Shown here: positions 34,146 to 44,200 of the stretch, piece after piece
Layout: every line of letters begins with the position of its first letter
Numbering within the stretch: position 1 is the first letter of the stretch
Origin: Verrucomicrobiota bacterium
Lineage (GTDB): Bacteria > Verrucomicrobiota > Verrucomicrobiia > Verrucomicrobiales > DEV007
Assembly: GCA_018970725.1 (NCBI GenBank)
Contig: JAGWVU010000024.1
Location: 1 to 64,000 of the forward strand
Direction of reading: 5' to 3'
DNA: 64,000 bases
Program-made: the position numbers and the translations under genes
The notes under the pieces: generated by a model
What the model saw: only the letters and a program-made list of their open reading frames with translations
What the model was told of the DNA's origin: nothing
The model's database searches: none

Positions 34146-35456
34146 ATGGACGTGCCCCACCAAATCCCCAGCCGCCGGCAATTCCTCCGCTCCGCCTCCG
34201 CGACACTTGCCGCCGCGCCCGCCCTGGCCCGCGCGGTTTCCCCGGATGACCCGGTCGAAATCGCCTTCATCGGCCCCGGGGGCATGGGCCTCAACCACAT
34301 CAAGGCCCTCTGCGAAGCGGGGCAAGTCCGGTTCCGCTGGATCATCGACCCCGATGCCGATCGCGCCGCCCTTGCCGCCAAAACGGTCGAGACCGCCACC
34401 GGACAAAAGCCGGCGGTCGCCGCAGATCTGCGCCGGGCGCTCGAGGATTCCGCCGTTTCCGCCTGCTTCATCGCCACGCCTGATCATTGGCACGCTCCCG
34501 CCACCCTCCTCGCCGCCTCCGCCGGGAAGCATGTCTATGTGGAAAAACCCTGTTCCCACAACCTGCGCGAAGGGCGGCTCATGATCGAGGCCGCGGCCCG
34601 GCACGGAGTCCGCATCCAAGTGGGAACGCAGAGCCGAAGCGCTCCCCACGTGCGGAAGGTGATCGAACGGATCGCCGCCGGCGCCATCGGAGACGTGCTT
34701 GTGGCCAAGGCTTGGAACAGCCAGCTGCGCCGGGACCAGGGCCGACATCCCGACTCCCAGCCACCCGCGAACCTCAACTATGATCTCTGGCTCGGGCCCG
34801 TCCCCGAGGTGCCGTTTAAAAAGACCTATCATCCCGGCAGCTGGCGCTGGTTCCGCCACTTCGGTTCCGGCGATATCGGGAACGATGGGGTCCACGACAT
34901 CGACATCGCCAGATGGGGCCTCGCGGTCCCGTCCCATCCCTCGCGCATCACCGCGATGGGCCAGAAACTGCACTTCGAGGATGACCAGGAGTGGCCGGAC
35001 ACCGTTCATACCTGCTTTGAATACGACGTCGCAGGCGGCCACAAACGCCACCTCGTCTATGAGCAGCGCATCTGGAGCCCCTACTTTCAGGAAGGTCAGG
35101 AAAACGGTTCCGCCTGGTATGGCACCCAGGGAATGATCATCGGCGGAAAATCCAAGGGCTGGCAGATCTTCGGCCCCAAAAACCGCCTCATCGAGACCAT
35201 CCCGGCGGAAGGAAACGCCCTCGCCATCCACCATGGGAATTTCTTCGCCGCCCTGCGCGACCCGGCCCTCCCGCTCCACGCCGGAATCGTGGAGCATCAT
35301 CCCTCGACCGCACTCTGCCACCTCGCAAACATCGCCCTGCGCACCGGCCGGAACCTGACGTTCGACCCGGCACGCGAACGCTTCGCGCACGACGAAGAAG
35401 CCGACGGGATGCTGAGCCGGGACTACCGTTCCCACTGGGCAGCCCCGGTCGCGTAG
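34146..35456 (+). CDS. Tat-exported Gfo/Idh/MocA oxidoreductase
   Basis: This 436-residue protein has a Tat leader (SRRQFLRSASATLAAAPALA) followed by a Rossmann domain, IAFIGPGGMGLNHIKALCEA, and the family VYVEKPCSHNLREG with the Lys of EKP. The C-terminal substrate domain includes DLWLGPVPEVPFKKTYHPGS, WRWFRHFGSGDIGNDGVHDI and the conserved DIARWGL. This periplasmic subgroup is heavily expanded in Planctomycetes and Verrucomicrobia and usually acts on sugars or glycan parts; the substrate here is unknown. Confidence 0.92.
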   Translation: MDVPHQIPSRRQFLRSASATLAAAPALARAVSPDDPVEIAFIGPGGMGLNHIKALCEAGQVRFRWIIDPDADRAALAAKTVETATGQKPAVAADLRRALEDSAVSACFIATPDHWHAPATLLAASAGKHVYVEKPCSHNLREGRLMIEAAARHGVRIQVGTQSRSAPHVRKVIERIAAGAIGDVLVAKAWNSQLRRDQGRHPDSQPPANLNYDLWLGPVPEVPFKKTYHPGSWRWFRHFGSGDIGNDGVHDIDIARWGLAVPSHPSRITAMGQKLHFEDDQEWPDTVHTCFEYDVAGGHKRHLVYEQRIWSPYFQEGQENGSAWYGTQGMIIGGKSKGWQIFGPKNRLIETIPAEGNALAIHHGNFFAALRDPALPLHAGIVEHHPSTALCHLANIALRTGRNLTFDPARERFAHDEEADGMLSRDYRSHWAAPVA

Positions 35457-35501
35457 ACCCATCCGGACCGTTGATCCTTCCTGCGCTCTTGCCCGAGGAA
35501 C

Positions 35502-36953
35502 TCAGGGTTGGGAGCCAGGGGTTCCCGGGTTGGTGGGATCGGGAGGATTCTGCGGCGGATTGGTGTCCCCGGCAGCGGTCGGCGGTGGCGGCTGGGGCGG
35601 GTTCGCGGGGGGAACGGAACCCGGGGGTTGACTGCCCCGGCGCTTATAGTCGGGAGCCTCCTCGTCCTGGGTCCAGAACGAACTGCTCTTCATCTTGGAC
35701 CGGTGCGTGGATTCGTAATGCAGGGATTTGCTGGTCCGCCCGCTGAGGCCCCCGTATCGTTCCAGTTCATCCATCATGCGCTCCAGAGAACGGACGCCCT
35801 GCTGCACGCTTTCGTCCGTGCCGAGAGCCTTGAGACGATCCACCGTTTCCCTCAGAAGTTTCAGTGCATTCCCGACCTGCCCCTTGTCAATCTCGGAGCG
35901 GGCTTCTTGCAGCGCTTTCCCGGTCTGCTGATTGGCCACGCCGGGAATCACATCGACGTTCAACTTCACGTCCCCGGGATTCTGGGTCGCCTGGATCCGG
36001 ATGGTCTGTTGATGCGAGAACGACTTCACTTCACCGCCCGAAAGATCATCCCACAAAATTTCCAGAACGGCCAGTTCCTCACCTTCCAAACTCGCGGCGG
36101 GACCGCCGTCGGGAAGCAGCGGAAGCGCCATCACGCCCAACTCGAAAATCACGGTGGCGGCTTCCTCACTCACCAGGTCCCCGACGGCAATTTCCGCACG
36201 ACCGTCCGGAAGCGACACGCTGGGATACGAAGCCAGAAGTTTCCACCCCTCGCAAAACATGCCCTTCTGAAAGCGAAGCCGCACATTCTGCGCGGCAATC
36301 TTCTGCAAACCCTCCAACTCGGCGGCGAAGATCGCCGGAAGTTTGTCAGCCGAATTCGCATCGTAAAACTCTCCGCCGGAGCAAGTCGCCAACCGCTCCA
36401 TCAAGATCTCGTCGTAATTGTCGCCAAACCCCAAGGAACTGGTGCGGACCCGGCCTCTCTCCAAACCATCCGCGACGATCCGCGCCACCTCATCCGGCTG
36501 CACGATCCCCACGTTGAGATGGCCGTCGCTCAGCAGCAAAACCCGCCGCATGGTATCCGCACTGGTCTTGGCCAGTTCATCCCGACCCAGCATCCAGCCC
36601 GCCGTCAGATTGGTTGATCCGCTATCGCTGATGGCTTGGATGGACTGGATCGTCTCCGCTTTATTCGCGATCCGCTGCATCGGCACCACGGTGCGGGCGG
36701 CGTTGTCAAACACGACCATTCCGAAGTGATCCTCGCTCCGCAGGTTGCGCACGACGCCCTCGGCGGCGGCCTTCGCCTTGCGAAGCGGCTCGCCCGCCAT
36801 CGATCCGCTCCGGTCCAGAACGATACAAAACGCCATGGGGCGCCGCACCACATCCGTGCTTACCCGGCACGCCTCAAAGCGCACCGCAAGGTGAACCGGA
36901 CGGCTCTTGTTGGCGAGGATGGTTGCGTAGTCGAGATCACAGTCGATTTTCAT
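35502..36953 (-). CDS. von Willebrand factor A domain protein
   Basis: This 483-residue protein has a VWA domain (about residues 35-215) with a complete MIDAS start, FCIVLDRSGSMAGEPL, and later residues TNLTAGWMLG and LLLSDGHLNVG. A beta-rich middle region and a helical segment (LQEARSEIDKGQVGNALKLL) follow, then a Pro-rich tail from about 435. No signal peptide is seen, so it is probably cytoplasmic and acts through metal-dependent protein binding. ATG 36953 is preferred to 37052. Its leader holds GGGGAG (36955-36960 inverted with 36970-36975), a small hairpin touching the start region. Confidence 0.85.
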   Translation of the reverse strand: MKIDCDLDYATILANKSRPVHLAVRFEACRVSTDVVRRPMAFCIVLDRSGSMAGEPLRKAKAAAEGVVRNLRSEDHFGMVVFDNAARTVVPMQRIANKAETIQSIQAISDSGSTNLTAGWMLGRDELAKTSADTMRRVLLLSDGHLNVGIVQPDEVARIVADGLERGRVRTSSLGFGDNYDEILMERLATCSGGEFYDANSADKLPAIFAAELEGLQKIAAQNVRLRFQKGMFCEGWKLLASYPSVSLPDGRAEIAVGDLVSEEAATVIFELGVMALPLLPDGGPAASLEGEELAVLEILWDDLSGGEVKSFSHQQTIRIQATQNPGDVKLNVDVIPGVANQQTGKALQEARSEIDKGQVGNALKLLRETVDRLKALGTDESVQQGVRSLERMMDELERYGGLSGRTSKSLHYESTHRSKMKSSSFWTQDEEAPDYKRRGSQPPGSVPPANPPQPPPPTAAGDTNPPQNPPDPTNPGTPGSQP

Positions 36954-37036
36954 AGGGGAGGTTGGGTTTCTCCCCTTCATCTCATCAGCCCGCCCACCGC
37001 TTGTGGTCGAGGAATCCGGGGAGAGAGGATAATGCC

Positions 37037-38335
37037 ATGGGTTACCTGCCAAGTCAAGAATCGGTTATGAAAACCGGGCGCCATCGGCTCCTCACCGGCC
37101 CTTCGCGCAAACCCCCGATTGACCTCCGGCCCCTCCCCCACGATGGTTCCGCCGTGCCGTCCAAGCCCAAAAAATCCCCCGCGCCCGGCCCCGTTCCCCG
37201 CCGCTTCGAAACGGAGGCCATCCACGCCGGTCACGGTTACGCGTCCGAAACCGGAGCCGTGACCCCGCCGATCTACGCCACCTCCACGTTCGCCTACGGA
37301 AATCCCGGGGGGTTCGACTACACCCGCTCCGGGAACCCGAACTTCCGGAATCTCGACGCCGCGCTCGCCAAACTCGAGAAAGCCGCGTTCTGCACCAGTT
37401 TTGCCAGCGGCGTGTCCGCCATCACGGCCGTGGTTTCCACCCTCCGGTCCGGCGACGTGGTCCATGCCGAAGAAAACATCTACGGTTGCACCTACCGCCT
37501 CTTCGCCCAGGTGTTCGCCAAGTTCGGCGTCGGCATCGAATATTATGACTTCACCCAACCGGAGAATTTCGCCCGCATCGCCCGCGAGAAACCGGCCTTG
37601 GTCTGGATCGAGTCCCCGACCAATCCCCTGCTCAAGGTAATTGACATCGCCGCCGTCGCCAGAGTGACGCGTTCCAGCGGGGTGCCCCTGCTGGTGGACA
37701 ACACCTTCGCCTCGAGCTACCTCCAGAGCCCTCTCGAACTCGGTGCGGATCTCTCCTTGCTCAGCACGACGAAATACACCAATGGACATTCCGATGCCCT
37801 CGGGGGAGCCGTCTGCACCAACTCCACGGATTGGCAGGGAAAGATGATTTTCGCGCAAAAGGCGCTCGGCCTGCAGCCCTCTCCTTTCGACGCCTGGCTC
37901 ACCCTGCGCGGAGCCAAGACCGAAGCCATCCGGATGGAACGACACTGCGCCAACGCGCTGGCTTTTGCCCGGCACTTGGAGCGCAAGCCCGGCGTCCGGT
38001 TCGTCCGCCACCCCTTTCTTCCGAGCCATCCGCAGCACGCCGTCGCCTCGCTCCAAATGCGCGGCGGCTCCGGCATGGTCACGGCGGACCTCGGTTTCGA
38101 TTTGGACCGCACCCAGCGCTTTCTCTCCCTATTGCAATTTTTCCCGAAAGCGGAGAGCCTCGGCGGCGTCGAGTCCCTTTGCTGTCATCCGGCGACCATG
38201 ACCCACGCCTCGGTCCCGCTCGAAACCCGGTTGCGCGTCGGCATCACCGATGGTTTGGTCCGTTTCTCGGTGGGCATTGAACATATCGACGATTTGATCG
38301 CGGACCTCGATCAGGCTTGGAACCGGAGCTGCTGA
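37037..38335 (+). CDS. Cys/Met metabolism PLP enzyme, cystathionine gamma-synthase/lyase type
   Basis: This 432-residue PLP enzyme matches the MetB/MetC/MetZ fold. Visible are TEAIHAGHGYASETGAVTPP, IYATSTFAYGNPGG, DYTRSGNPNFRNLDAALAKL, FASGVSAITAVVSTLRSGD, LLVDNTFASSYLQSPLELGA and the PLP Lys246 in STTKYTNGHSD. It may make cystathionine, homocysteine or cleave cystathionine; motifs do not settle which. ATG 37037 is chosen because GAGAGAGGA lies 7 bases before it; this gives a 55-residue basic, Pro-rich N-terminal extension that the family lacks, so an internal start (GTG 37155) is possible. The next gene follows after 10 bp. Confidence 0.9.
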   Translation: MGYLPSQESVMKTGRHRLLTGPSRKPPIDLRPLPHDGSAVPSKPKKSPAPGPVPRRFETEAIHAGHGYASETGAVTPPIYATSTFAYGNPGGFDYTRSGNPNFRNLDAALAKLEKAAFCTSFASGVSAITAVVSTLRSGDVVHAEENIYGCTYRLFAQVFAKFGVGIEYYDFTQPENFARIAREKPALVWIESPTNPLLKVIDIAAVARVTRSSGVPLLVDNTFASSYLQSPLELGADLSLLSTTKYTNGHSDALGGAVCTNSTDWQGKMIFAQKALGLQPSPFDAWLTLRGAKTEAIRMERHCANALAFARHLERKPGVRFVRHPFLPSHPQHAVASLQMRGGSGMVTADLGFDLDRTQRFLSLLQFFPKAESLGGVESLCCHPATMTHASVPLETRLRVGITDGLVRFSVGIEHIDDLIADLDQAWNRSC

Positions 38336-38345
38336 ATTCTGCCGG

Positions 38346-39806
38346 ATGCGCGACCTGGCGACAGATCCTTGCTGGCAAGCCGGCGACCTCGGGCGCCCCC
38401 TGCCGGACGACCCTCACGCGGTTTCCGTGGCGCTGCCGCTTTGGGAACACGTGGTGGGGTATGAGGAGAACGACCCGGCGGTGACCAGTCGTTTCCAGTG
38501 CGGTTACCCGCGTTTTTTCCTTCACCCCACGGTGCGGCGCCTCCATGAGACCGCCTCTTCCGAACTGGCGCGGGAGGGAGAGACGGCCTTGGCATTTCCC
38601 TCGGAAGCCGCCGCGCGCCGCTGTCTCCAAGCAGCCGGTCAAGGCCGCCTCGAGCCCTGGTGGGGGGACCTCACCGCGTGCATCGTCCCCGCCCCCCTGC
38701 TGGAACGGGCCCGGATGCACTGGCGGCTTGGCGGCGACGTCGTGAGCAGCCGCCGGGCGGGGGTCATACTCAACGGGACCTCCGCGGACGAAGCCGCCGG
38801 AGACCAAGCCCGTCTCACCGTGACCCGCCGCCTCGCCGCACTCTCCGGGGAGCGCCCGGAGGACGTGCATCTTTTTCCATCCGGCATGGCGGCGTTCTCC
38901 GCAGCACACCGCATCGTGACCCGCCTCCGCCCCGGAGCCCAAACCATCCAGTGGGAATTTCCCTACGTCGATGCCCTCAAGGTGCAACAGCAGGGAGGCG
39001 GCGGCGTCGCCTTCGTGGCCAATCCGGAGAACCTGGAGGAGGTCCGCGCCGCCATCCGGAACGGGCGCCTGGCCGCGGTGTTCTGCGAGATCGCGAGCAA
39101 CCCGCAACTCCGCACCGCCGATCTGGCCGGGCTTTCAGCCCTGCTCCGGCCCGAAGGCATCCCGCTGGTGGTCGATGACACCGTTTCCTCCGTCCACAAT
39201 GTGGATGTCTTCCCCTACGCCGATCTCGTGATGACCAGCTTGACCAAGTGGTTCTCCGGCGGGGGCGATGTGATGGCCGGCTCCCTCATCGTCTCCGGGC
39301 ATTCCCCGCTCCGCGACGCCCTGCACCATGAAGCCGTCCTGGAGCCGGCCGATTCGCTCTGGTGCGAGGACGCGGTGGTTTTGGAGCGCAACAGCCGGGA
39401 CTTTCCGCAACGGATGGCGAGAATCAACGGGACCACGGACGTGATCCGGGATTTTCTGCGCTCCCATCCGGCGATCGCGACGGTCTGGCATCCCCGCGAC
39501 GAGACCCCGGAGCTATACGAGGCCCTGCGGCGCCCCGGCGGCGGACATGGCGGGCTGCTCAGCTTCCTGCCGCGCGATCCCTCCCGGACCGCCGCGCGAC
39601 TTTACGATGCCTGGCAAGTGAACAAGGGCCCGAGCTTGGGAACCAATTTCACCCTGGCTTGCCCCTATCTCCTTCTGGCTCATTATCCGGAGCTTGCCTG
39701 GTGCGAGAGCCTGGGGATGGACCGGCATCTCCTGCGACTCAGCGTGGGGCTGGAAGACGCGTCCGAGCTGATCCGGCGGCTCGAGGAAGCCTTGCGGCGG
39801 CTCTGA
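38346..39806 (+). CDS. PLP-dependent cystathionine gamma-synthase, fungal (Str2-like) type
   Basis: This 486-residue PLP enzyme has the Lys301 Schiff-base region MTSLTKWFSGGGDVMAGSL and the C-terminal NFTLACPYLLLAHYPEL. The N-terminal section, HAVSVALPLWEHVVGYEEND and QCGYPRFFLHPTVRRL, resembles what I remember of fungal cystathionine gamma-synthase Str2 rather than bacterial MetB. The role would be O-acylhomoserine plus Cys to cystathionine. It is 10 bp after another Cys/Met enzyme, so the two may work in series. No SAM riboswitch or MET-box was seen upstream. Confidence 0.85.
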   Translation: MRDLATDPCWQAGDLGRPLPDDPHAVSVALPLWEHVVGYEENDPAVTSRFQCGYPRFFLHPTVRRLHETASSELAREGETALAFPSEAAARRCLQAAGQGRLEPWWGDLTACIVPAPLLERARMHWRLGGDVVSSRRAGVILNGTSADEAAGDQARLTVTRRLAALSGERPEDVHLFPSGMAAFSAAHRIVTRLRPGAQTIQWEFPYVDALKVQQQGGGGVAFVANPENLEEVRAAIRNGRLAAVFCEIASNPQLRTADLAGLSALLRPEGIPLVVDDTVSSVHNVDVFPYADLVMTSLTKWFSGGGDVMAGSLIVSGHSPLRDALHHEAVLEPADSLWCEDAVVLERNSRDFPQRMARINGTTDVIRDFLRSHPAIATVWHPRDETPELYEALRRPGGGHGGLLSFLPRDPSRTAARLYDAWQVNKGPSLGTNFTLACPYLLLAHYPELAWCESLGMDRHLLRLSVGLEDASELIRRLEEALRRL

Positions 39807-39820
39807 TCCACGGCATGGCC

Positions 39821-39857
39821 GTTGCCCGTGACGGCAACCTCCTTGCATCTTGCAAGG
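39821..39857 (+). promoter_or_regulatory. Two tandem hairpins in the leader before the glycosyltransferase
   Basis: GTTGCC at 39821-39826 pairs with GGCAAC at 39833-39838 across CGTGAC, and CCTTGCA at 39841-39847 pairs with TGCAAGG at 39851-39857 across TCT. They are 2 bases apart and lie in the 165-bp gap between two co-directional genes. There is no T-run, so they are more likely a leader or processing structure than a terminator. Confidence 0.4.
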
Positions 39858-39971
39858 TCGCCCTTGCTCGTTTCCATCCGCCCCGGGCGATCTGCAAGCG
39901 CCCCGCCGCTTCTTCAACGGGCCTTGCCCCGTGTCCGCACTCTGGCATGTCCACTGCAAGAGCAATCGCTC

Positions 39972-41111
39972 GTGAGCCAACCGATCAAGCCCCCGGGACC
40001 GAACGTCCCCACCCTCAAACCCGATTCCATCCTCCTGACCACCGACACCACCGGAGGCATTTGGAACTTCTGCCTGGAACTGACGCGGGATCTCCAGCCG
40101 CATGGTATCGGAGTCGAACTCGCCACCCTGGGTCGCCCCCTGACACCGGCTCAAAAAAATTCCGCGAGGGCCATGGAAAATCTCACCTTGCACGAAAGTT
40201 CTTTCCGTCTGGAATGGATGAAAGACCCTTGGGAAGATGTGGATCAGGCAGGCCGGTGGTTGCTGGATCTCGAGCAGAAGTTCCAACCCGGGTTGATCCA
40301 CCTCAACAGCCCCGCCTTCGGCTCCCTTCCGTGGCAAGCCCCCGTCCTGCTCACCGCCCATTCCTGCCTCCACTCCTGGCACCTCGCCGTGCATGGAGGC
40401 CCGCCCCGTTTCCCGGGTTGGGAAACCTATCGGACACGGGTCGGGGAAGGTCTGCTCCGCGCCGACCTGGTCACCGCTCCCACCCGCTCCCTGCTGGAGA
40501 CCTTGCAAAACCTCTACGGTCCCTTCAACGCGGCCCACCCGGTCCCACCGTGCCGCTCGGTCAGGGAGTTCCATGCTGAACACCGGGAACCCTTCATCCT
40601 CGCGGCCGGTCGCCTCTGGGACGAGGGGAAGAACTTCCGCGTCCTCGAGAGCGCGGCGCCCGGCTTCGGGTGGCCCATCTTTGTGGCGGGTGAGGAACGT
40701 CATCCCGACGGAGGATCGGTGCACCTGGACGGCGTCCATCATCTTGGATACCTGCCCGAAGAAGAACTCGCCCGGTGGATGGGGAGGGCCTCGATCTTCG
40801 TGCACCCGGCCCTCTACGAACCTTTCGGTCTGGCCCCGTTGGAAGCGGCGCTGGCCGGATGTTGCCTCGTGCTGGGGGATCTCCCCACCCTGCGCGAAGT
40901 CTGGGACGGAGCCGCTCTCTTCGTCCCTCCCGGTGATGCGGACTCGCTGGGGAAGGGAGTGCGTCACCTCATCACCCATTACCGGCACCGCCAGAGGTTG
41001 CGTGATCTGGCCCATGAACGGGCCCTACACTTCACGCCAGGACGGACCACCGACGGCTACCTCGCACTCTACGGGACTCTGCTCCGCAAAGTCGCCCTGC
41101 AAGCCGCCTGA
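39972..41111 (+). CDS. GT4 family glycosyltransferase
   Basis: This 379-residue protein begins with SILLTTDTTGGIWNFCLELT and has the GT-B C-terminal half of family GT4: FILAAGRLWDEGKNFRVLES, LGYLPEEELARWMGRASIFV, and HPALYEPFGLAPLEAALAGC, in which Glu in EPFGLAPLE contacts the nucleotide sugar. The donor and acceptor are unknown. GTG 39972 is used because no ATG lies at the start of the domain; the frame remains open to 39822 through the hairpin leader. It shares a strand with the PLP enzymes but is 165 bp away. Confidence 0.85.
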   Translation: MSQPIKPPGPNVPTLKPDSILLTTDTTGGIWNFCLELTRDLQPHGIGVELATLGRPLTPAQKNSARAMENLTLHESSFRLEWMKDPWEDVDQAGRWLLDLEQKFQPGLIHLNSPAFGSLPWQAPVLLTAHSCLHSWHLAVHGGPPRFPGWETYRTRVGEGLLRADLVTAPTRSLLETLQNLYGPFNAAHPVPPCRSVREFHAEHREPFILAAGRLWDEGKNFRVLESAAPGFGWPIFVAGEERHPDGGSVHLDGVHHLGYLPEEELARWMGRASIFVHPALYEPFGLAPLEAALAGCCLVLGDLPTLREVWDGAALFVPPGDADSLGKGVRHLITHYRHRQRLRDLAHERALHFTPGRTTDGYLALYGTLLRKVALQAA

Positions 41112-41225
41112 GGTTCCATCCAAGACCAGGCCCCGGAGAACAGTCAAGCGGGATGATTGTCGATGGGGCTTCGACGCACACCGGCGGTCCGGAGGCCCGG
41201 GGGCAGATTGGGGAACGATGCGGGT

Positions 41226-44200
41226 TCAAGCCATCACCTCGCGCAGATCGTCCAACGTCAGCCCCTGCATGAGGGGCGCGGCATCGTCCAATGCAGCCTC
41301 GATGACGTCTCTTTTTTTGCGCTGCAGGGCGACGATTTTCTCCTCCACCGTGCCGGCGGCGATGAGTTTGTAGGAGCTGACCGGTCGCAGCTGCCCGATC
41401 CGGTGGGCCCGGTCCGTGGCCTGGGCTTCCACCGCCGGATTCCACCAGGGATCATAGTGGATCACGGTGTCCGCGGCGGTGAGAGTCAAACCGTAGCCTC
41501 CCGCCTTTAAACTGATGAGGAAGAGCCCCGGTCCCCGGGGGCCTTGGAAGCGCTCCACCTGAGCCGCGCGATCCGTTGACGCTCCGTCCAAATAGGCATA
41601 CGGCGTGCCCCGTTCATCCAGCGATTCCCGGAGGAGTTTCAACATCCCGGTGAACTGGCTGAAGACCAGCACCCTGTGACCGCCGCTCTCGCACTCCTCC
41701 AAAAGCTCGTTGAACAACTCCAGCTTCGCCGAACCGACCTTGGCGCCGTCGTCCACCCCGAGCAAACGGGGATCACAGCATACCTGCCGCAAGCGCAGCA
41801 AAGCGGTCAACATCGTCATCCGGGCCTGGCCCTCGCTGTTTTTGGACAAGGCGTCGTCGATCTGCCGCCGGGACTCGCGCAATATGGCCTCGTAGAGTTT
41901 GGCCTGACCGGGCGTCAGTTCACAGGTCCGCACCTGTTCGATCTTGGGTGGCAGCTCCCGGGCCACGCTCTCCTTCAACCGGCGCAACATCACCGGTCGG
42001 ATCCGTTGTCGCAACCGCTCCAGCACCGGCCGGGGAGCGGCCCCGCCGCCCAATGGCAGTTCATACCGATCCCTGAATTCCTCCCGGCGCCCGAGGTAGC
42101 CGGGAATGAGAAACTCGAAGATGGACCAAAGCTCGCGCACGCTGTTCTCCACCGGCGTCCCGCTGAGCGCAAGACGCGCCCGCGCCCGCAGTTGGCGCGC
42201 CGCCCGGGCGCTTTGCGTGTCTGGGTTCTTGATCGCCCCGGCCTCATCCAGAATCACCGCGAGGAATTCCCTTCCGGCCAACGCTTCCACGTCCCGGACC
42301 AAGAGGGCGTAACTCGTCACCAGAAGGTCCGCTGCCCCGATCTCCGTCTCTTCCTCCCAACGGCGGCTCCCGTGGAGCACATGGCAGCGGCGCTCCGGCA
42401 AAAAACGTTCCGCCTCCCGCTTCCAATTGTGCAGCAACGAGGTGGGACAGACGACCAGAATTTGTCCGGCCCCTTCTTCCTGCCAGAGCCACTCCGCTCC
42501 CGCCAAGGCTTGCAAGGTCTTGCCCAGCCCCATCTCGTCCGCCAGCAATCCCGCTCCGGCCGGGCCCCGCCACACCCCGGCCAACCAACTCACCCCATCC
42601 CGTTGATAATCCCGCAGCACCGCCCCGAGAGCCCCCAGTCCCGACAGATCCACCGGTTTCCCCAGGCCCGGATCCTCCCGGAACGCGGTGCGCAGAAATC
42701 CCGCCTGGGACGCGCGCGCCCGGAACAGCCCGTCCTCCTGGGTCGGTTGGGCATCGAAGAGGACTTCGTCCGCCTCGGCGCAAGCCTCCAGATCCACGAA
42801 GGCGGTGCGTCCGTTGGCCAATTGGATCTTGCTCTGCCCCTTGGCGAGAAGTTTGCGGATCTCCTGCCGACTGATCTCCACCCCGCCGTCCCCGGAGTAA
42901 CGCAAGGCAAACCCAAACCAGTTCGCGTCCGCGCCCCGCTCCTCCAAACGGGGCCGGATGATCTCCACCTGGCGGCTGACGTGTTGGAAACGCTCTCCCA
43001 ACTCCACCTTCCAATGCTGCCGCAACCCGGGGTAACCCCGCGCGTAAAAGCGCCCCACCTCTTTCTCCCCGCGCAGATGAAACTGCCCGGACGCGTCGGG
43101 TCCGGTGAACCCGAATTCCTCCAACCGGGCCGCGCCCATCCGTTCCGCCAGGGCGTTGCGGGTCACGAACCCGCCGTTCGCATCCCGGTAGGGAAAAGAT
43201 CCCGCCGGGGGCGCCTCCCCCAACCGGAACGTCACCGCTTCCCCGTAAGCCACGGTCACGATCCCGCTCAGGGCGTTGAACGAGCCCTCGAAGCGGGCTG
43301 AAAAGGCCGGCGTGCCAGGCCGCATGACAATTCCCTGCCCGGGTTCCCATAAAAACTCGACACTCTCCTGCCAGGCCGCCAACCCCGCCAACAACAAACC
43401 GGGCGCAAGCGTCACCGTCCGCCCGTCCAGAAGATCGTCATAGGCCGACCCGACTCCGGCCGGTGCCGGGCGCGCCGGTTCGAGAAGGGCGCGCTGCGGA
43501 AAGTAGACCCAGCGGCGCTGGCCCGCCCGCAACCACTGCCACCGTTGGTCATCCCGCACCAAGGGAGTGAGCCGGAAATCTCCGTCCGCGAGGTTTTCCA
43601 AACGCACCCGCACCCGCGCCGCCGGCATTGCTGCGACCGTCAGGGACTCTTCCCCCATCCAACCCGCCCCGGTCTCCCGGAGGACCTCGAAAAGATCGAG
43701 CGCCTGCTCCGGGTTCACCACGCACATGGACGGCAACTTGCCGATCCCGGCCCGGTCAAGCCATTTCCAAACCGCCTCCCCGCCGCGCGGAGCCGGTTCC
43801 AGCCGAACGGGAATGCGTCCCTTTTCCCAAAGAACGGCAAACCTGGCATCGAACCGCACGCAGACCCCGCCGCGCGTCTCCACCGGCGCGGTCTGGACCG
43901 GATTCGCTTCCGGCGGGGGTCGATGGAGGGCCGGTTCGTTCCGGGAGGAGGGCGCGGGCTCTCCTCCGCCCAGAATGTGTGCCAAGGCCACGGCCGTCGA
44001 ATGCGCACAAACCTGACCGTAGCGCCGGGAAAGGTGGCAGGGGCAGAGATTGCGCAAGTCGGTGCGGCCTTCGATCTCAAAACCGGCGGCCTGCGGTTTG
44101 CCCTGGGCACTGACCACTCCCTTCAGGCGACGCCCCTCCACCCGCACTTCAGTCACGCCTCCACCCTGATGGATCGCCCGGGCCTCTTTCAAAACCTTCC

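Noticed and set aside
34059-35462. Long minus-strand frame opposite the Tat Gfo/Idh gene
   Set aside because: Antisense shadow with repetitive Gly/Val/Pro composition typical for GC-rich DNA; the plus-strand gene has clear motifs.
41676-43301. 541-codon plus-strand frame opposite the SNF2 gene
   Set aside because: Antisense shadow of a well supported helicase gene; Pro/Gln/His-rich composition with no domain.
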